Notes: a model not told the origin generated them from the sequence alone. Counted from the first letter of the stretch, positions 10,531 to 22,694 are shown. The stretch: DNA of 64,000 nucleotides from Arachnopeziza araneosa (GCA_003988855.1 QYAI01000097.1:248001-312000), one strand, 5' to 3'. Numbers and translations are program-made.

Positions 10531-10769
10531 TGTCACGAACTAGATACGTGACCTTCCTAAGAATAAGCGAAGGCAGTAGAACCTGGCAGTATTCTTGTAT
10601 TTAGTCCTGGTCTTCCTCAGACCCCTCTTCCTTCCCTGCTTTGAATAGTCTTAATTGAGGTTATTCCCACACTGCTTGCAGTTCGACCTTAGTTCGTGAT
10701 ATATATTCAGACTGTCAACGTACTCCCATATGCCTCTTGACTAGCCATATTCGTGTTCGTGCCGTTACA
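10531..10769 (-). repeat. Solo-LTR-like segment nested in the TIR element
   Basis: The 239-bp segment begins TGTCACGAAC and ends GTGCCGTTACA, so on the minus strand it starts TGTAACGGCAC and ends GTGACA, the TG...CA form of a retrotransposon LTR. Its right 64 bp match the start of the LTR-like repeat at 22412 in opposite orientation. No obvious five-base target duplication is visible, and no gag/pol remains, so it is read as a solo or degraded LTR. Confidence 0.55.
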
Positions 10770-11247
10770 TATAATATACACGAAGTTGCAAGGCTTTTCT
10801 TGCCTGCTAACTTACCTGACTTAAATTTAATAGAGTTAGCTTAGTTCTGAATAAAGAGAAAAACCACCAAGAAAAGTTCTCTATACTATGCAAAAGCACT
10901 TGAAAAAGCTTAGATTAACTGCTCGAACGAGGACTTAACTTAAGAGAATACTAAAACATGTAGCTGAGATAATACGACTAGAAGAAGGGAATGAGTATAC
11001 TGAAGAAAGACTAAAAGGCAAAGAGAAGACTAGAGTATATTGATTTATATGCAGATATATATGTGTGTGTAGGTAGCTTTTCCTTGCAGAATTTACTGCT
11101 TTCCTATACAAAAAGACACTTTTTTACTTAGCGAAGCTCGCTTAGGCAACGGCAGGGCTTCCTGCTCCCTGTAGAAGCCCTGTTTCAGCTACTTACAGGG
11201 CCTCCTGCCTCATTTATAGGGGGTTGAAGCCTAATTCTAGGCTCTTC

Positions 11248-11295
11248 CAGGCAGCTGACACCCTGTACCGTCCTGACTTTTGACCGGGTTCTTCG
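11248..11295 (-). repeat. Right terminal inverted repeat
   Basis: Reverse-complement partner of 10426-10473. A one-base offset appears only at the inner edge, after GCTGCCTG. A TA target duplication follows at 11296-11297. Confidence 0.85.
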
Positions 11296-11577
11296 TACCT
11301 ACTGATAAAAGACGGGTGGGTGTCGGGCACGCTAGCCCGCCTGCGCATTGGGAGTACTGCTAGGCAGCAATAACAAATGGGGCGGAATAAGGCAACCTAT
11401 AATACGCGATATCTGGATCTCGGAAACAACGCTGTTGGCCTTTATTTTGTCTCGCTGCATTATAGATAATGTCCTCCATTTTCCCAGGCTCGAAACTTTA
11501 CTTAAAAATATATAGATACTATTTATGCCGTAGTGTCGCAGTCCTCCGATACACTAGAACCTGAGAGAAAAAAGGAG

Positions 11578-14500
11578 ATGGAGCAAGCATCGTTGCAAGA
11601 GGTTCTTATCGCAGTCAAGCAGGCTGAGCAAAAGCGCTGCAGCAGGAATATTGCCAAACGCCTGGGGCCTCTAATCGACTTCATAGATCGATATGCCAAA
11701 GCAGTAGATGTCGTTGTCCAAGGGACAGTAAGCCCGGTAACTCTAGCCTGGGGTCTTTTACGGGGCTTAATTGAGGTAAGTAGTATCCCTATTTCATCTC
11801 TTTACTGTAAAGGGCTGATTTCTGCAGGTGGCAGGGGCATTCACAAAATATTTTCCAAAGCTTATTGCAATGCTCGAAACCCTCGGCGATACCTTGTGCC
11901 TTTATTCTGAGTACGCAAAGCTGATGCAAGGGGATACCCGCTTCCAGATTGCACTCAATCGTGTTTATAACGATGTCCTATCGATTTTAAGCAAAGCTCG
12001 AACTGTTTTCAAGAAAAGTGGTGAGTAGTGGTTTTCCGGAGTAAAAACAGGTTTATAAGTGTTGAGTAGGCTTGAATCTCATGTTTCGTAGCATATGGAC
12101 AACTTTCGAGTCAGATTTCCGAGATACTTTAGCATCTCTTGCGAGGCACAAGGAGGCATTGAATAATGAGGCAACACTATCACATCGAAGCAAAGTTCAA
12201 AGATTTGTAGACTCTTCGACAACGAACTATCCACACGTTAATAGCCTGGTAGGTTTCATGACTCCGTGGTGAATAACGAGCTACTGAAACTTGAAAAGAG
12301 CGATCAGATCCTCAAATGGCTCTCTCCTGTAGACTGCGCTCAGGATCTTGCCCGTGAATGTAGCAAACGTGCTCCTGGAACTGGCACGTGGCTGTTCGAG
12401 CTCGATTCTTTTCGAACCTGGTACGAATCTTCACCGGCAGCCACCCTGTGGATTTCTGGGCCTCCAGGATCCGGAAAAACCGTTCTTGCCACCACGATCA
12501 TCGAACAGCTGCGGCAGCGGTCCTATGGTACGAAAACGCTGCTATACTTTCTGGGTGATAAGTTGGATGACCAGAAGAGTTCGCTTGTTCCAGCAACTGC
12601 AACTTTTCTAGCACAATACATGGCGCAATGCAAGACCGTACCACCGGGGCTCGTCAGGGCTTTCGAAACGTCACGGCGGTATGGACGCAATCAGTTTTCA
12701 GCATGAGATGCTCCGAAGACTCTCCTCGGAACGACTGTCGGCTCTGGTCAACCGCTAGACGTCGTGGTAGATGGTCTGGATGAGTTTTGCGATATTGCTC
12801 AAATTCTTGGCCTGCTCGAAACTCTCTCAACTTGCATGGATCAAATTCATATCGTCGTGTTAAGCCGAGACTTCCCGAAGATTAGGCACGCCTTAGCTTC
12901 AGCGTTACATATCGAACTCGTCAAATCGCCCATGAAGCAAGATATTGAAGCATCGATTCGGTTTGAAATCCAAGGTTCATTAATTGAAGACCCCGAACTG
13001 CGGGAGAAAGTAATCCGCGATCTCATTGACAAAGCGGATAATTCATTTTTGTGGACCGCGCTTGTTCTTCAGGAAGTTGCTGCTGCTGTCTCACTGTCAC
13101 AGATAGAGCAGATTATGGCCGATTTACCGAAAGGGCTGGAAGTGGCTTATGACGAAATATTTCACAAGCTGTCGCAAATGGGTACCCACAAGCGAAACCT
13201 TTCTCGAACAGCTTTTCTCTGGATATGTTGCTCTTTGCGTCCTCTGAACTGGGCGGAATTGCAATGTGCCTTGGCGAACGCGATGTCTGGCAAGCCACAC
13301 TCAGCAGATCACCTACCTTTCAAACCTGCCGTCCTAGAGGCTTGTGGGAATCTCATTAGGTACGAGGCCGAACGGGACATTCTCCAACCTATACACCTCT
13401 CCGTCCGGGATTACCTCGTCGACTGCACGGAAGAGGATCAAGAAACCATGGTGTATCGATTCCCAGAGCCTCATGGTCACGCTGAACTTGCAAAGCAATG
13501 CCTTGAATACTTGAGTAAGGTCTCACTACCTAGTGGGAGATGGGATAGCGTGGAGTCTCCTATGCTCTCTTATGCTACAAAATTCTGGTGTACCCATACA
13601 AGTAGCAGCACTTACAACACGCAACTGGACCAAGTAGTCAAACAATTTCTATCCGACTCCACGAGAAGAAGGTCATGGCTGATGAACATGCTCTTCTGGG
13701 ACATGGAAAACTTTCCGCTCAATAGTCTCATCCGAATGCAGACTCGGCTGAGCGAATGGGCGCGTGCGGGCCGAGGCAGTTCCTCGCCCATGGTGAACTC
13801 TTCAGACACAGAGCTAGACTGGATCATTGACATTACGGATTTGTTGTTGCATATGGAACGACGAAAAGGGGTCTCATACTTTTCGAGAGCTACGAGTATG
13901 CGTGACTTGGCTCGTATCTTGACCCAGACGGGCAAGTTGAACGAAGCAGTAACCAAAATTGAGATAGAATTGTCCAGCCAAAAGGAAGGAGAAAGTTATG
14001 AAGAGCCATGGCTAATGAACGTTCTTGGGGTTCTTTATGACCAACAAGGCAAAGTGGAGCTCTCCCTAGGAATCCAACAACGAGCATTTGAAAGGCAGAA
14101 AACTAGATTCGGTACCATCCACTCAGAGAGTGTCTGGACTATCAATGAGATGGGAAGGATTTTTCGTCATCTGGGCCAGTTGAAGGAATCGGAAGGAATG
14201 CACTGCAAGGCGCTTCATATACTTACTAAACTCGAAAGCGATGACATGGAAATTGCTTGGACCAAGAGCACGCTAGCCCGAACTCACCGCAAGCAAGGAC
14301 GCTTTCGAGAGGCCCTCGAGCTATCAAAAGGAGCATTTGAAATAAATGCCAGCTTTTATGGGGAAGATCACCCACATTGTCTTTGGCTTCTCAATGATAT
14401 TGGCCAATGCTACCGATACCAAGGCATGCATGAGCAGGCGGAAACGGTATTTCGGCAGGCCTGGGAAAAGCGCATAAGCATGCTAGGAGCCAATCACTCT

Positions 14501-14674
14501 GATACTCTTTGGTCCGCGAACAATCTAGGAGTTATTCTAGCAGAGATGGACAGGCCGAGTGAAGCTTTGGATGTTCAGACAGCAGCTCTGGAAGCGCAAG
14601 AAAGGTCGTTGGGCCCACAACATCAATTTACCATATGGACAAGAGAGGTTGTGACACGACTCAAGAATATGTAG
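11578..14674 (+). CDS. NACHT-TPR NLR (STAND) protein with an in-frame stop
   Basis: Exons 11578-11775, 11828-12020, 12070-12248 and 12299 onward join in phase, giving about 980 codons. An N-terminal helical region (SLQEVLIAVKQAEQ, TLAWGLLRGLIE, KLIAMLETLGDTL) is typical of fungal NLR N-domains. It is followed by the NTPase: Walker A GPPGSGKT at about residue 250, Walker B VVVDGLDE near 12,775, and a winged-helix-like segment. The C-terminus holds about seven kinesin-light-chain-type tetratricopeptide repeats (for example LGVLYDQQGKVELSLGIQQR). A TGA at 12704-12706 interrupts the frame between Walker A and Walker B, and I found no splice pair that removes it in phase. The allele is therefore probably disabled unless a non-obvious intron exists. 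An additional 5' exon is possible. It converges with the lipase/HeLo-like gene. Confidence 0.75.
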
Positions 14675-14793
14675 TTTGACCGATAAATGACAATTTCTAC
14701 ATTTCCCGCTCAATTAAAAGCTGAGATGAATGATTCCTCTCGTTAATGTGCATTAGCATAAGGCCGCTCCAATGGAACCATTCCTCCTGGATT

Positions 14794-17629
14794 TTACAAA
14801 GAACAACGATCGAGTTCGATTAATCCCTCTTCTAAAGCTGTCATTTTGTCCGCTGCTAATTTAGGCGCCTGAAGACACTTTTGCACCACTCCATGGTAGC
14901 GATCGCCAACGCGATGGCGCAATTGCTGAACGAGAGTAGGTAAAACCTCGTCAACACGTTTGGCACTCTCTGATTTCGCCACCGAACTGGTTTTTGCCAA
15001 AAGATTCAACGGCCGCCAGAAGCCAATCTCCAACAGAACAAGGCCAAGAGCGTAGACATCAAAAGATGCCTTGAACTTCGTGTGACTGCCATTTCGATAG
15101 TCCACATAGCGGTATATGTCAAGCTCCTCTCCAGGGCTCCTTTCGGAGATCTCGACTGGACTATCCTCGCGAGATAGATCAAATCCAGTCATGAATGGAG
15201 TGCAAATTGATATGGTCTTTTCCGACTCCATCTGGAAATGAATAACGTTATGGCTATTGATGCCTTTGTGGAACCATCCAAGTAGATGAAATTGATGTAC
15301 GCAACGTACTATCGCGTTGGCCAGGTGGAATCGGTCGGTCAGAGATGGCTTAAAGTTGCCATCACCTAGAAGGCTATTCAAGGTTCGGTGCGCTCCCTGC
15401 GTAGAAGCACCCAAAGGCAAATTGCAAACGAACCCGAATCTATCATGGTTGAAATCGTGAAAATACCCGAAGTAATCGAGGATGCATAAGGAAGTAGGTC
15501 GTGGGGAACACGTGAGTATCTTCATCAAGTTGTCGATACGAACAGAGATGTCACCACTCCTAGCCAGTTCCGTTTTACGGTCGTAGTAGCGCCACTCGAT
15601 GAAGACTCTTTTTTTTGACCCAGTCTCGGTCAGGGTTTGAATAGTGACAAAGCGAGACGCGGCTTTCGGGATGTTCACAAGATTCAAGGTCGCGGGAACC
15701 ACCTTCAATGAAGACGATCTCTTCAGTCGTTCTAAAATGCCACTTTTCATTTCCAATCCCAGTAGCTTTAGTGTGGCGCTTCGTCGTAAATCCGATGGTA
15801 TGATTCCATCGCTGGTCTCAACACCTGAGAAATCGGCATCAGAATTCGTGCGGAGCAAGGCCGTAGTAAAAAGCTGATCGAATGCCCGGCATCCTGAATA
15901 TTGTAGGGAGGGAAGTATTGCATTGTGAACTTGGCGTAGTAATTCCAAGAGATTCAGAGTTTTTTGGCTGTCTGACGTGATACAAGTACGAGTTTGAAAA
16001 CGATCAATCTTAAATCTCAGACTGTTGAGGCAAGCCTCGGTAGGAGGAAATGATGTGGGAGTAGCGTTGACGGGAGAATTTAGGGTGCTCGTGATGTCCG
16101 ATTGGTGACTCTGATAAGAGGAGGACAAGAAGTTGATCCCAAATCGCTTGCCCAAGGTGCCTTCATCAGTAATCTCTTGTAGGAGCTCAAACATCTGCCG
16201 GGCAGAATCTTCCAAGCGATAGTCCTCACTCTCATTGGTGTTAGGCAATGATCGAATACTGACTATATCTGAAAGCCGTCCCCAGAGTTCGAATTTTGTA
16301 AGTTCGAATTGAAAACGTTTAGCCAAGATGATTTGGTTCCCCGCTTCAACGGCAGAGACGAATACCTTGTAGATGTCTTGACATTGGTGAAATAATGTCG
16401 AGGCTTGATATCGAATTCCTGAAGCTCGGTGGACAATTAGTTCGATAGCTTCTTTCACGGAATGATATTCGCTGCCAGGATCATTGTGCAACTTCGCAAT
16501 GAGGGAATGGTCGGCATGCACCGGGATGCGCTTCTCATTCGCGGCATAGAGACAAGCAGAGTCACGATCGACCATCATCTCTGGGGGCCCGTCCCTGTTC
16601 CATTCTCCTTCTTCGTCCACGGTAATAGTCGGACTTTGAAGCATCTCAAAGCATGTTACCACAAACAGGTCTCTGCAAATACTAGCGAACGCCTCATTCA
16701 AGTTCGTTAACACGGATGATCCTTTTCGCATATCCTGCACAAGTGTCTCTGGGGGCGTGCCGAAAACACACTCTTGCAGTTTCGGGTTATTCAGACCGCG
16801 ATGTGGCGGACCAAAGAATATCACCGCAAGAACAGCCCTTTCTAGCTCGTGGAAGCCGCGCGCGCCGCACTCGCATAAAGCCTGATCATGATTAATAATA
16901 CATCGACTTTTTACTGGAATTTCACCTACTTGTTTAATGATCAAGCAACCTAAACTATGACCCACGAGAATAAGGCGACGCTTTGGAGATTCCTCAGTCA
17001 TATTCCCTATGTCGTTTTCTGGTGATCACTTACGGTCTTGGAGGCACCTAAATAGGTTTTCAATTCATCCATGAAATTAAGCGTAAAATCCAGCAAGCCA
17101 GCAGTCGAGAGGCTCTTAAACAGACTGGATGGGTATCCATAGGTAAAAGTTCGAAGATGCGCAACATCTTTTGGCAGGAAATCACGAAGCCACATCGAAC
17201 CATTGCTAGCCTGCCAGGATCCGAACGCTCGTCCAGCCAGGCCAGTCACAGCAACGAGACTATGAGAATCAGTTGCGAAGCTATGTTGGGTTTCTGGGCA
17301 ACCAACACGACGGCGTTATCATCTAGCGTAGTATTGAGCGGCGTTAGACCGCGGAAGCCAACGTCTATGCGAACGCTATATTTCACCGGTCTCCCTTCAG
17401 CAAAGCATATGATCTGGTGTGAAATGTACTCGACAGTACTGGTTAGGCGTGACAGTACAGATGGTTCATTCCGGAATGTCACTGTCGCAGTTTGAGTAAT
17501 GCCATCTGTTCCTAGTGCGAGCGAGGTGTGAGTGATTGCCGCGCGGTCGGGACCGCTGAACACCTCTGGCAGCTGCGATTGCTGAAAGAAACGTGGTATG
17601 AGAGACACACGACAAGTGAAGAACGGCAT
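14794..17629 (-). CDS. SesB-like lipase / HeLo-like / pseudokinase fusion protein
   Basis: Minus-strand exons 17307-17629, 17034-17259, 16930-16980 and 14794-16881 fit in phase (895 aa). Residues about 100-350 are an alpha/beta-hydrolase of the SesB type: VVLVAVTGLAG, MWLRDFLP, TFTYGYPS, nucleophile elbow VGHSLG near residue 190, and VIFFGPPHRG. Residues about 360-480 (DIYKVFVSAVEAGNQ, FELTKFELWGRL) resemble the HeLo/prion-inhibition helical domain. The C-terminal 300 residues match the kinase-like domain that usually follows HeLo in fungi: FIEWRYYD, GWFHKGINSHNVI where HRD should be, GFDLSRE instead of DFG, and SFDVYALGLVLLEIG. Catalytic residues are absent, so it is a pseudokinase. SesB and HeLo domains are known executor domains of fungal NLR cell-death pathways. 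Convergence with the NLR 120 bp away suggests a functional pair. The exact start is uncertain. Confidence 0.75.
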
Positions 17630-18049
17630 CTTCAAAGGCAGCTCGAGTCATCTGTATCGAAACTTAGGTCTCCCCAAGTCCGACAATATGAGGCTGAGGC
17701 TGAGGCGACACGTAGCCGACTTCAGTAAAAGGGTTCACCCAAACCACTCCACCGCCCACCCTTACCCCACCAAAATTTTATCTATTTTTCAAAGTTGCCA
17801 GAAAATTCTAAAAACTTCACGAAATATGAGGAATGCTCTGATTATCGCGAAAGTCCTGTTTTCTCTCCAAAGTTGTGGCGTTAAAGTCTCCAAAAATAAA
17901 GTTGAGCGGTTGAGTGGTGTGAGTGTATGTTACACAGACACGGCAAGCCTAGAAGGGTTCACCACCCAAACGCCCAGGTTTCCTCCAGATGCGCGACAGT
18001 CTGAGTTCTTCTTTCCTGCTATTCTTTCTTCGTCCTAATAGAAATCCCT

Positions 18050-21000
18050 ATGGGTGATGACACCTGCGCCGAGCCCGCCGAGCCTCTCGCCGAGACTGTC
18101 GGTGTCTCCCAGTCTGTCGTGTGGACTCATGCTCGAAGCATCAAACTTCATGAGCATGGTGAAGCCCAGCCCGATGAGGACAACGCGGCCCAAAATGCCT
18201 GCCTCCTCTTCGCCAAGATTGCCTCTGCAGCCATGCTGCCGTGTGTTGGAATAACGGACTACGATACTTCGGATCCTCTGGGAACTGGTCTCTCCTCTGA
18301 TGTCGTTGCAATGGATATTGACCCACGCGTGTCATGGTACCGGGGGTCGTTACTTCAAGGAGGGTCATCGATAGCTGTAAAACGAATCCGCGCCGGTAGA
18401 ATCAATGATGGAGCATCAGCGAGCCGGTTACGTCATCTGCTCCAGTCGATAATTCAGGAGGTGCAGGTATTGACTCACCCAGCGATCCGGGGTCACGAGA
18501 ATATCGTCTCTTGTTTTGCGGCAGGGTACCAGCATTTCTCGTATGACAATACTTATCTTCTCCCGCTCCTGATACTCGAGTACACCAATTGGACAACTCT
18601 AGTAAGCGTGGAAGACCAGCACAAATCAGCTTAGTCTTGCTAAACGACGTAGGAAAATCACGAACTGCATCTCCAGCGATTCGGGATCAGCCGTGTGGAC
18701 AAGATTAACTGTCTCATAGATGTCGCTCGAGGTTTGAAATGCCTGCATGAAGTAGGTATAACCCACGGCGATGTCAAAGGTAGCAACATTCTTGTGTTTT
18801 ATCTCCAATTAGAAGCTCGGGAGATACTGGGCATGAGCAGATGGTACATTGCGAAAATCACGGATTTTGGTTGTGCGCATGTGAATGATGGGAGAGCTGC
18901 TCGGCTCCCTGGCTGGACTCCACTCTGGGCAGCCCCAGAGGCAAGTAGCGTAATGATGGCAGACCTCATCCACAAAACTGACATATACTCGTACGGCCTT
19001 TTAGTCTGTTATGTCGTTTTGGACCGGGATTTTCATGAAATCTTTGAGTTGGAAGGTGACCGATGGGAACAGACACGCAACTTTGACATCCTAAAGAGTA
19101 ATGGCAGTCTTCTCGAGCACGCTGAACGCGCTTTGCATAAGGGAACATCTCGAAAGCTCGAACTCACGGGCATCCTCCAGGTCCTCCGCTGCACGCTACT
19201 AAAAGATCCGTCCCTGCGTACGTTAGAGCCCGTGGAGGATTTCTTGAAGGCGAAGCATGGAGAGATCCGAAAATCACGTTTGCAAGATGCTGATGATTTT
19301 CCGTCCAAAATCCAGCCCCTCAATGAAGTTGATGACCTGTCATTGGTAAGCAAATTATAAAACTCCTTGATTAAGGTAGTAGCTGACCCCGTTCGAGCTC
19401 TTATCAACGCAAGATAATGGAATTATGTATCCATCGAAGTTCTTCGACTGTGACTGGTTTGCGCAAAGGTATATTGTCCAGAATTTGATTTGTGAGTGGG
19501 AGAATGAGGCTCACTCTGAGCCTCGTCGCGGTCATGCTGCATTTCAATTATGCATCTGTTATCTCAATGGTTTCGGTGTCCGCTCGAATAACAGCAAAGC
19601 AGCTGAGTATCTGGGTTATGCGACTTCATTACACTCAAAACATGCTCAACATTTGTTCTATCGACTGCAGAAATACTTTTCGCCGGACTTTCTGCCGAAT
19701 TGCGAAACCATTGACTGGCTTGTTGACGGGATGTTGAGTCATGGATTTACGCGTCATATTGCGGCTCAAGATCTAGCAACTGTAGATATGGACAGATATC
19801 TGTCAACTGAGGCCATGTTGAGATCTACAAATAACATTTCCAGTTGCCTGGTCGGTAAAACGCTACTAAACTTTGTAGATTTGGGATCACTACAACAAGC
19901 AATCAATCTACTACCCACACCCCATGATTCAATAGCTACAAGCTACCAGCAACCACTGCTGCATTTAGTGGCAACTTCCGGACATCTTGATGCAGCAGCA
20001 TTGATTCTGCATCATCTTGACCTTGATGTCAACCTTTGCGATAAGCTCGGAAAGACGCCACTCACTGCAGCCTGCCAGGCAGGCGATCGACGGATGATGG
20101 AACTTCTGATATCGAAAGGAGCGAGATATCTTCCCGGCACGAAAGAAAAGATCTCGCCTTTGCACTACCTACTGTGTTTTCGTGATGAAGACGTAGCTGA
20201 AGTGACCCAGTCACTGTCAAGAGCAGGTTATCCAGTCGACATGAGCATCGAGAAATCTGGCTCCCCTCTGTACTGGGCAGCGTCTCGAAGGGCACTTAGA
20301 AAACTTCCCACCGGCATTGCTCGGAGCAGTATACCAGCTGTAAGCGCGTGAGTTTCGCCCTAGTTTTCTATTCTGTGTCCTGCTTTCCAGAGCTAAGTGT
20401 TTGCCAAAGCTTACTCAAGCTGGGCGCTGAAATCTACCCAGCAAACGGTGATCTACCGGAAGGCAGATTAGGATTCGCTGTTCAGAGGGCAGCCATGATG
20501 CATAATATTGAATTGCTCAAGGTTCTATTAAATGCTACCAAACGTCGAGATGCTCAGAAGCTTGGATCTCTCCTTCGCTGGGTATTGGACACCAAGACAG
20601 TGAACACATTTGAGCGTATAGTATTCAGTGGGCCAGAGATTGAGACACATTTGCAAGAGCTGATCGAGCTGGCCTTGAAATACGAAAAGAACATTGAGAA
20701 GATCAACACATACGCGGAGAATGCTCTCTTTTTCTCCGTAGCTAAAGGGAACGCGAGAATAACCCAGTTCCTTTTAAGGACAAAGTGTCGAGCACAACTC
20801 GACGTTCCATCAGGCCGACATGCGCTTTGCCCTTTGTTATTAGCAGTCTCTTTGAATGCGGAAGATCAGGTGGAGACTTTGCTAAGAGCGGGTGCGAACA
20901 TTAGCTCCACATTTGGCGGACTCGATGAGACTTGTTTTCACATGTGTAGTAGGAAAAGTGGAAGCATTCGTATTGCGGAGCTACTTTTCAAGTATTGCAA

Positions 21001-21983
21001 GGGGTCCGCGACCGAAAAGATCCAGTTCCTTGGCAGACCCCGGAAAGACAGAAGATCGTCATATCATCTGGCTGTGTACCAAGGCCATTTCAAACTCGCA
21101 GATTGGTATGCTGCTGAGGGTGTAAATGTTGAGGCTACACTTGACATAGTTACCTGGAATTTTAGAGGTATATTTGAAATATTCCAATCAATCTGTAGAA
21201 AGGCGCTGACGCTTGAAAGTAAACCGAGTGCTACCTAGACTACGAATGCTGGGCGACTACCACCGGGTTGAGCAAGATTCGCTTGACTGGATACAAACCG
21301 AACGAAAACCGGCTTCTTACATTTGTCAGCCAGTGACCATCTTGGGCTCGCTACTTCCATACAAGACTGAACACACTATGTCTCGACTTGAAGCCTTGTT
21401 CAGCCCTTCAGCAAGAAACAGACCAGCTTTTATTGTCTCTCCAAAGCTTGGTCTCAATGCTTTACACTTTGCTGTTGCAGAGCTATATGAATCATTCAAT
21501 GAATGGCGCTCTAGAATGGACGGCATTAGTGGTTCGGTGCTCGCAGATGCTCCACTTGCTTTCATGTTACAGAATTTCTTTTCCTCTGAGCAAGTGAATC
21601 ATGCCGATAATGACGGCTGGACTGCGTTACACATTGCTGCCCTAAATAGCAATATACGAGCAACGGCTCTATTATTAGAAGCAGGGGGAAATCCGAACTT
21701 ATGCACAAAAGGTCAATGGACAGTGCTGGACTGCGCAAACATTGCTAAAATAAAATCTGGAAGGTGGGCCGGAGGGCCTAGCCGTGTTCTAGATGAGACG
21801 CTCGTTACCTCAACTGTTGAGAATCTATCGTTGCTGAGAGTTCGGACAGATGCTGTTATTGAACTTTTGAAAAGTAAAGGCGCAGAAAGCAGACAGAAGA
21901 TCGGGCTTCTCATGAAGATGAAAGCCATGACTTTCATGAAAGAGTGGCGGTTCTACACGTATCTAGGCGCTACAGATTATTGA
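18050..21983 (+). CDS. Protein kinase / Sel1-like / ankyrin-repeat fusion protein
   Basis: Five exons in phase (18050-18601, 18653-19345, 19398-20339, 20393-21167, 21220-21983) encode 1241 aa. Residues about 85-390 are a kinase that looks intact: Lys in IAVKRI, catalytic HGDVKGSN, DFG in ITDFGCAH, and WAAPEAS as the APE segment. A Sel1-like piece follows (AAFQLCICYLNGFGV, AAEYLGYA), then many ankyrin repeats (LLHLVATSGHLDAAALILHH, KTPLTAACQAGDRRMMELLI, DGWTALHIAALNSNIRATAL). The splice at exon 3/4 uses a CAGAG acceptor where only the second AG keeps frame. Kinase-ankyrin proteins are expanded in Pezizomycotina and resemble NLR-like sensors in layout, but no function is established. It lies downstream of the lipase/HeLo-like gene inside the HET-flanked island. 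Confidence 0.75.
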
Positions 21984-22411
21984 AATGAGATTGTGGGAAA
22001 TAAAACCCTTGTCCCATTTGTTTCAAGTCTCAATACCATTCTCTGCCAGCCTGACTCTTGCAATTCATACTATAGCCCCGTATCGAGATCAATGCCCGAA
22101 ACCTGAGAAGGGGACCGTAGAGAAAGGAAAAAGCATACTGCAAATTTGCTTCACTAAAATTTGCTCTAGCAAGTAACATGATTTGGGCTCGTGGGCGTCT
22201 GGCGCTGAACATGAGAGAGCCTCTTTCCCCCTCCTCAAGTCTAGCCGCAGCTGATACTACCAGGGTAGGCGAGACCGTTCCTTGGCAATTTCTCGTGTAA
22301 TATTAACAGCAGGATCAAGCCCAATTCATACCAATTATCTTTCTAGCGACCGATTATCGATTCGGGAAACCGTTAAACATGATAAAAGCTAGTAGTAATA
22401 AGTTTAAGCTT

Positions 22412-22510
22412 TGTAACGGCACGAACACGGATGTGGCTAGTCAAGAGGCATATGGGAGTGCGTTGATAGTCTGAGTACATTCGGTTCATAGGCTAGCTAC
22501 GAAGGAAAAG
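22412..22510 (+). repeat. LTR-like retrotransposon end running into an assembly gap
   Basis: Begins TGTAACGGCACGAACACGG, a typical LTR start. The first 64 bp match, in inverted orientation, the segment at 10706-10769. The five differences seen between the copies are all transitions, as expected from repeat-induced point mutation. The repeat is cut off by Ns at 22511. Confidence 0.6.
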
Positions 22511-22529
22511 NNNNNNNNNNNNNNNNNNN
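22511..22529. other. Assembly gap (19 N)
   Basis: Nineteen undetermined bases directly after an LTR start. The true missing sequence may be longer than 19 bases, because the assembler broke at a repeat. Confidence 0.95.
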
Positions 22530-22694
22530 TCTGAATGTGCCCCTTATTCTCCACCCTCCGGAAATGAGGTTCTTATGCCCGAGCTGTCCACGCATGACAT
22601 TTCATTCACGTGATATCCTGCTCATCACATAGTCGGGGTTTTGCTAAGGCGGCAACTCTTCTAGATGGATTTAGGCCATGTTTTGCCGGAGTAG

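Larger units (their letters stand above)
10426..11295. mobile_element. Non-autonomous TIR DNA transposon with TA target duplication
   Basis: A near-perfect inverted repeat of about 48 bp bounds this 870-bp block. The left end starts CGAAGAACCCGGTCAAAAG at 10426 and the right end is its reverse complement, finishing at 11295. TA dinucleotides flank both ends (10424-10425 and 11296-11297), the target duplication of Tc1/mariner/pogo (Fot1-like) elements. Similarity continues more weakly inside both repeats. No transposase frame remains, so the element is non-autonomous or decayed. An LTR-like segment (10531-10769) is nested within it. Confidence 0.8.

Noticed and set aside
9979..22529. Starship-type giant transposon carrying the island
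   Set aside because: No tyrosine-recombinase (DUF3435) captain gene is visible, and no matching outer ends were found; the island is described only as an insertion-like structure.
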